A stretch of 64,000 nucleotides of DNA from Acidobacteriota bacterium (GTDB lineage Bacteria > Acidobacteriota > Terriglobia > Bryobacterales > Bryobacteraceae), in NCBI GenBank assembly GCA_947470805.1, contig CANIVU010000002.1, positions 62,001-126,000 on the forward strand. Reading direction: 5' to 3'. A program made the translations under genes and the position numbers. Within the stretch, counting starts at the first letter, position 1. Each line of letters starts with the position of its first letter. The notes under the pieces were generated by a model. It searched no databases. It worked only from the letters and a program-made list of their open reading frames with translations, and was not told the DNA's origin. This document shows, in pieces, positions 62,728 to 64,000 of this stretch.

Positions 62728-64000
62728 ACGCCGGGTTGTACTGCCCCTCTTCGGCGAACCCGCCCAGCTCCTTCCGCATCGGCGAATGGCGCGGGTAGCT
62801 CTCGAAAATATCGCCCTTGCCCAGCACACGCGGATCGCCCTCGGCCCGCAACACTGTCTCCAACTGCCGCCGGTGCCGTGCCAACTCGGCCGCATGGGCC
62901 TTGTTCAGAGCCAGGTTCTCCAAACACCCCGGATCTTTCAAGATGTCGAAGAATTCCTCCGCCGGCCGCGGCGCCAGCGCCAACTCGTGGAAGCGGTCTT
63001 TTGTCTTCACCACCACGGTCTTGCTCGGTCCGTTATCGATATCGGCATAAAACGGCGGATCGCCCGCCGGCCAGCGCTCCGGCGCGAAGTTGCGGATGTA
63101 CAGAAACTGCTTCGTCCGCAGCGCCCGCGACGGGTAGCCCAGGTTGTCCCGCCGCGCGTGGGAGTGCCGCTCCCGCCCCGCCGTCACCGCCGTGCGCGTG
63201 GCGTCGATCTGCCCCTGCTTCTTCGACCGTAACGCCCCCAACAAACTCCGGCCCGACATCGCCGCCGGCACCGGTACCCCCGCCGCCTCCAGAAAAGTCG
63301 GCGCGAAATCGCGAAAACTCACCAGATCATCCATCCGCCGGCCGCCCGGTATCGCCGCCGGCCACGCGATCGCCGCGGGCAAATGAATGCCATATTCATA
63401 CACGTTGGCCTTCGCCCGCGGGAACGACATCCCGTTATCCGCGCACACCAGAATCAGCGTATTCTCCAACTCGCCGGCCTTCTCAAGCGCCGCAATCATC
63501 CGCCCCAACTGCCGGTCGAAATACTCAATCTCCTCGTAGTAATCCAGCATGTCCGACCGCACCGCCGCCGTGTCCGGCAGGAACGCCGGCACCGGGACTT
63601 TCGCCGGATCCTTCCCCGCCGCCGCCCCGGAACCGGGCGTATAGCCACGGTGTGGCTCATGGCTGCCGAACCAGAAATAGAATGGCTTCTCTTTCGGCTT
63701 TCTGCTCAGGAACTCGTCGAAATTCGCCGCGTAATCGTCGGCGTGGACGGCGAGCGTCCCCTTCTCCACTTTGTGTTCGTCGAACGCCGGCCCGGCCGGG
63801 TTGTGCGCCCATCCGGCGTCTTTGAAGTTGGTCGGCCCGGCGCCCTTTCCCGTCAACCCCGTGAAGTAGCCGGCCGCGCGCAGCAGGTCGGAAAACACCG
63901 TGAACTTCTTCGGGAAAAGACTGGCGTGCGTGCCCGCCTCTTCCAACTGCCAAATGGACCGCCCCGTCAACACGCTCGCCCGCGATGGCGCGCACCCGGG
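62714..64000 (-). CDS. sulfatase, 5' end cut by window edge
   Basis: At least 428 residues; the frame continues past the window edge. The formylglycine signature CAPSR is present, with the cysteine codon at 63992-63994 and the following ASVLTGRS. HDVLD-type later motifs: FYFWFGSHEPHRGY, YYEEIEYFDRQLGRMI and VCADNGMSFPRAK (metal-site Asp-Asn). The missing N-terminus should carry the first metal-binding DD. The gene fits an exported polysaccharide sulfatase or phosphonate/arylsulfatase of Planctomycete type, next to the PSD1-containing region on the same chromosome. Confidence 0.9.
   Translation of the reverse strand, partial: PGCAPSRASVLTGRSIWQLEEAGTHASLFPKKFTVFSDLLRAAGYFTGLTGKGAGPTNFKDAGWAHNPAGPAFDEHKVEKGTLAVHADDYAANFDEFLSRKPKEKPFYFWFGSHEPHRGYTPGSGAAAGKDPAKVPVPAFLPDTAAVRSDMLDYYEEIEYFDRQLGRMIAALEKAGELENTLILVCADNGMSFPRAKANVYEYGIHLPAAIAWPAAIPGGRRMDDLVSFRDFAPTFLEAAGVPVPAAMSGRSLLGALRSKKQGQIDATRTAVTAGRERHSHARRDNLGYPSRALRTKQFLYIRNFAPERWPAGDPPFYADIDNGPSKTVVVKTKDRFHELALAPRPAEEFFDILKDPGCLENLALNKAHAAELARHRRQLETVLRAEGDPRVLGKGDIFESYPRHSPMRKELGGFAEEGQYNPAFTSK

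Overview
The window looks like a piece of an Acidobacteriota chromosome, most likely from the Bryobacterales / Solibacter group. The evidence is high GC with very few AT-rich stretches, a Planctomycetes-type DUF1549/DUF1553 (PSD1) protein next to a DUF1501 protein, a sulfatase, a large exported protein ending in the Solibacter-type C-terminal domain (TIGR03437-like), SBBP and FG-GAP propeller proteins, and a DUF4038-type glycoside hydrolase. The LPS-assembly gene lptD and several exported or outer-membrane-type proteins indicate a Gram-negative envelope. No phage, transposase, CRISPR array, rRNA or tRNA was recognised. The assignment is an inference from gene content.

Layout: 1-1306 is the incomplete 3'-truncated copy of an unknown exported protein (minus). 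1439-5644 is a giant exported propeller/repeat protein with its own terminator. 5916-8578 (minus) is a LolA-like exported protein behind an ABC exporter. 8620-9904 (plus) holds truB and a very highly charged helical small protein. 9901-18692 is one long minus-strand housekeeping run, read valS, nadC, birA, coaX, an unknown gene, a TPR gene, yvcK, glmU, with repeated 1-4 base overlaps. 18771-22733 (minus) holds a HAD phosphatase, an exported protein, a RibB protein with a degenerate RibA half, and an RDD membrane protein. 22957-26413 (plus) holds lptD and a lactonase-fold protein. 26410-27648 is a cytochrome c/copper-monooxygenase-like protein. 27766-33628 (plus) holds a DUF2934 protein, a membrane glycosyltransferase-like protein and the PSD1/DUF1501 pair. 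33697-40584 (minus) is a tightly coupled run: nth, lipoprotein, membrane glycosyltransferase-like protein, GlcNAc-kinase-like protein, M20 peptidase, pgk. 40594-43275 holds a TPR membrane protein, an SRPBCC protein and a zinc-ribbon protein. 43354-46900 (minus) is dnaG-rpoD. 46965-51483 (plus) is a hybrid histidine kinase overlapping a redoxin gene. 51484-53888 (minus) is a DUF4038 glycoside hydrolase followed by tsaB. 53928-56336 is a zinc metalloprotease with a duplicated tail. The end holds a patatin, an outer-membrane barrel-like protein, the TIGR03437-type protein, a ceramidase-like membrane protein and a sulfatase cut by the window edge.

The most important observation is recoding. The redoxin gene at 50410-51483 is interrupted by one TGA exactly where relatives carry the first cysteine of a CxxC site (W-TGA-P-Y-C). 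A 7-bp stem with a GGUCG loop starts 13 bases after the TGA, which is the position and loop type of a bacterial SECIS element. I therefore call it a selenoprotein: a Sec-x-x-Cys peroxiredoxin-like domain fused to a DsbD-alpha-like domain. About 7 kb away, the barrel-like gene at 57663-58721 (minus) has a second in-frame TGA directly after an excellent signal peptide, again followed by a 7-bp hairpin at a permitted distance. That one is a candidate novel selenoprotein, but a nonsense mutation is not excluded. Many other genes here end in TGA, so TGA is not globally reassigned. No sel genes lie in the window.
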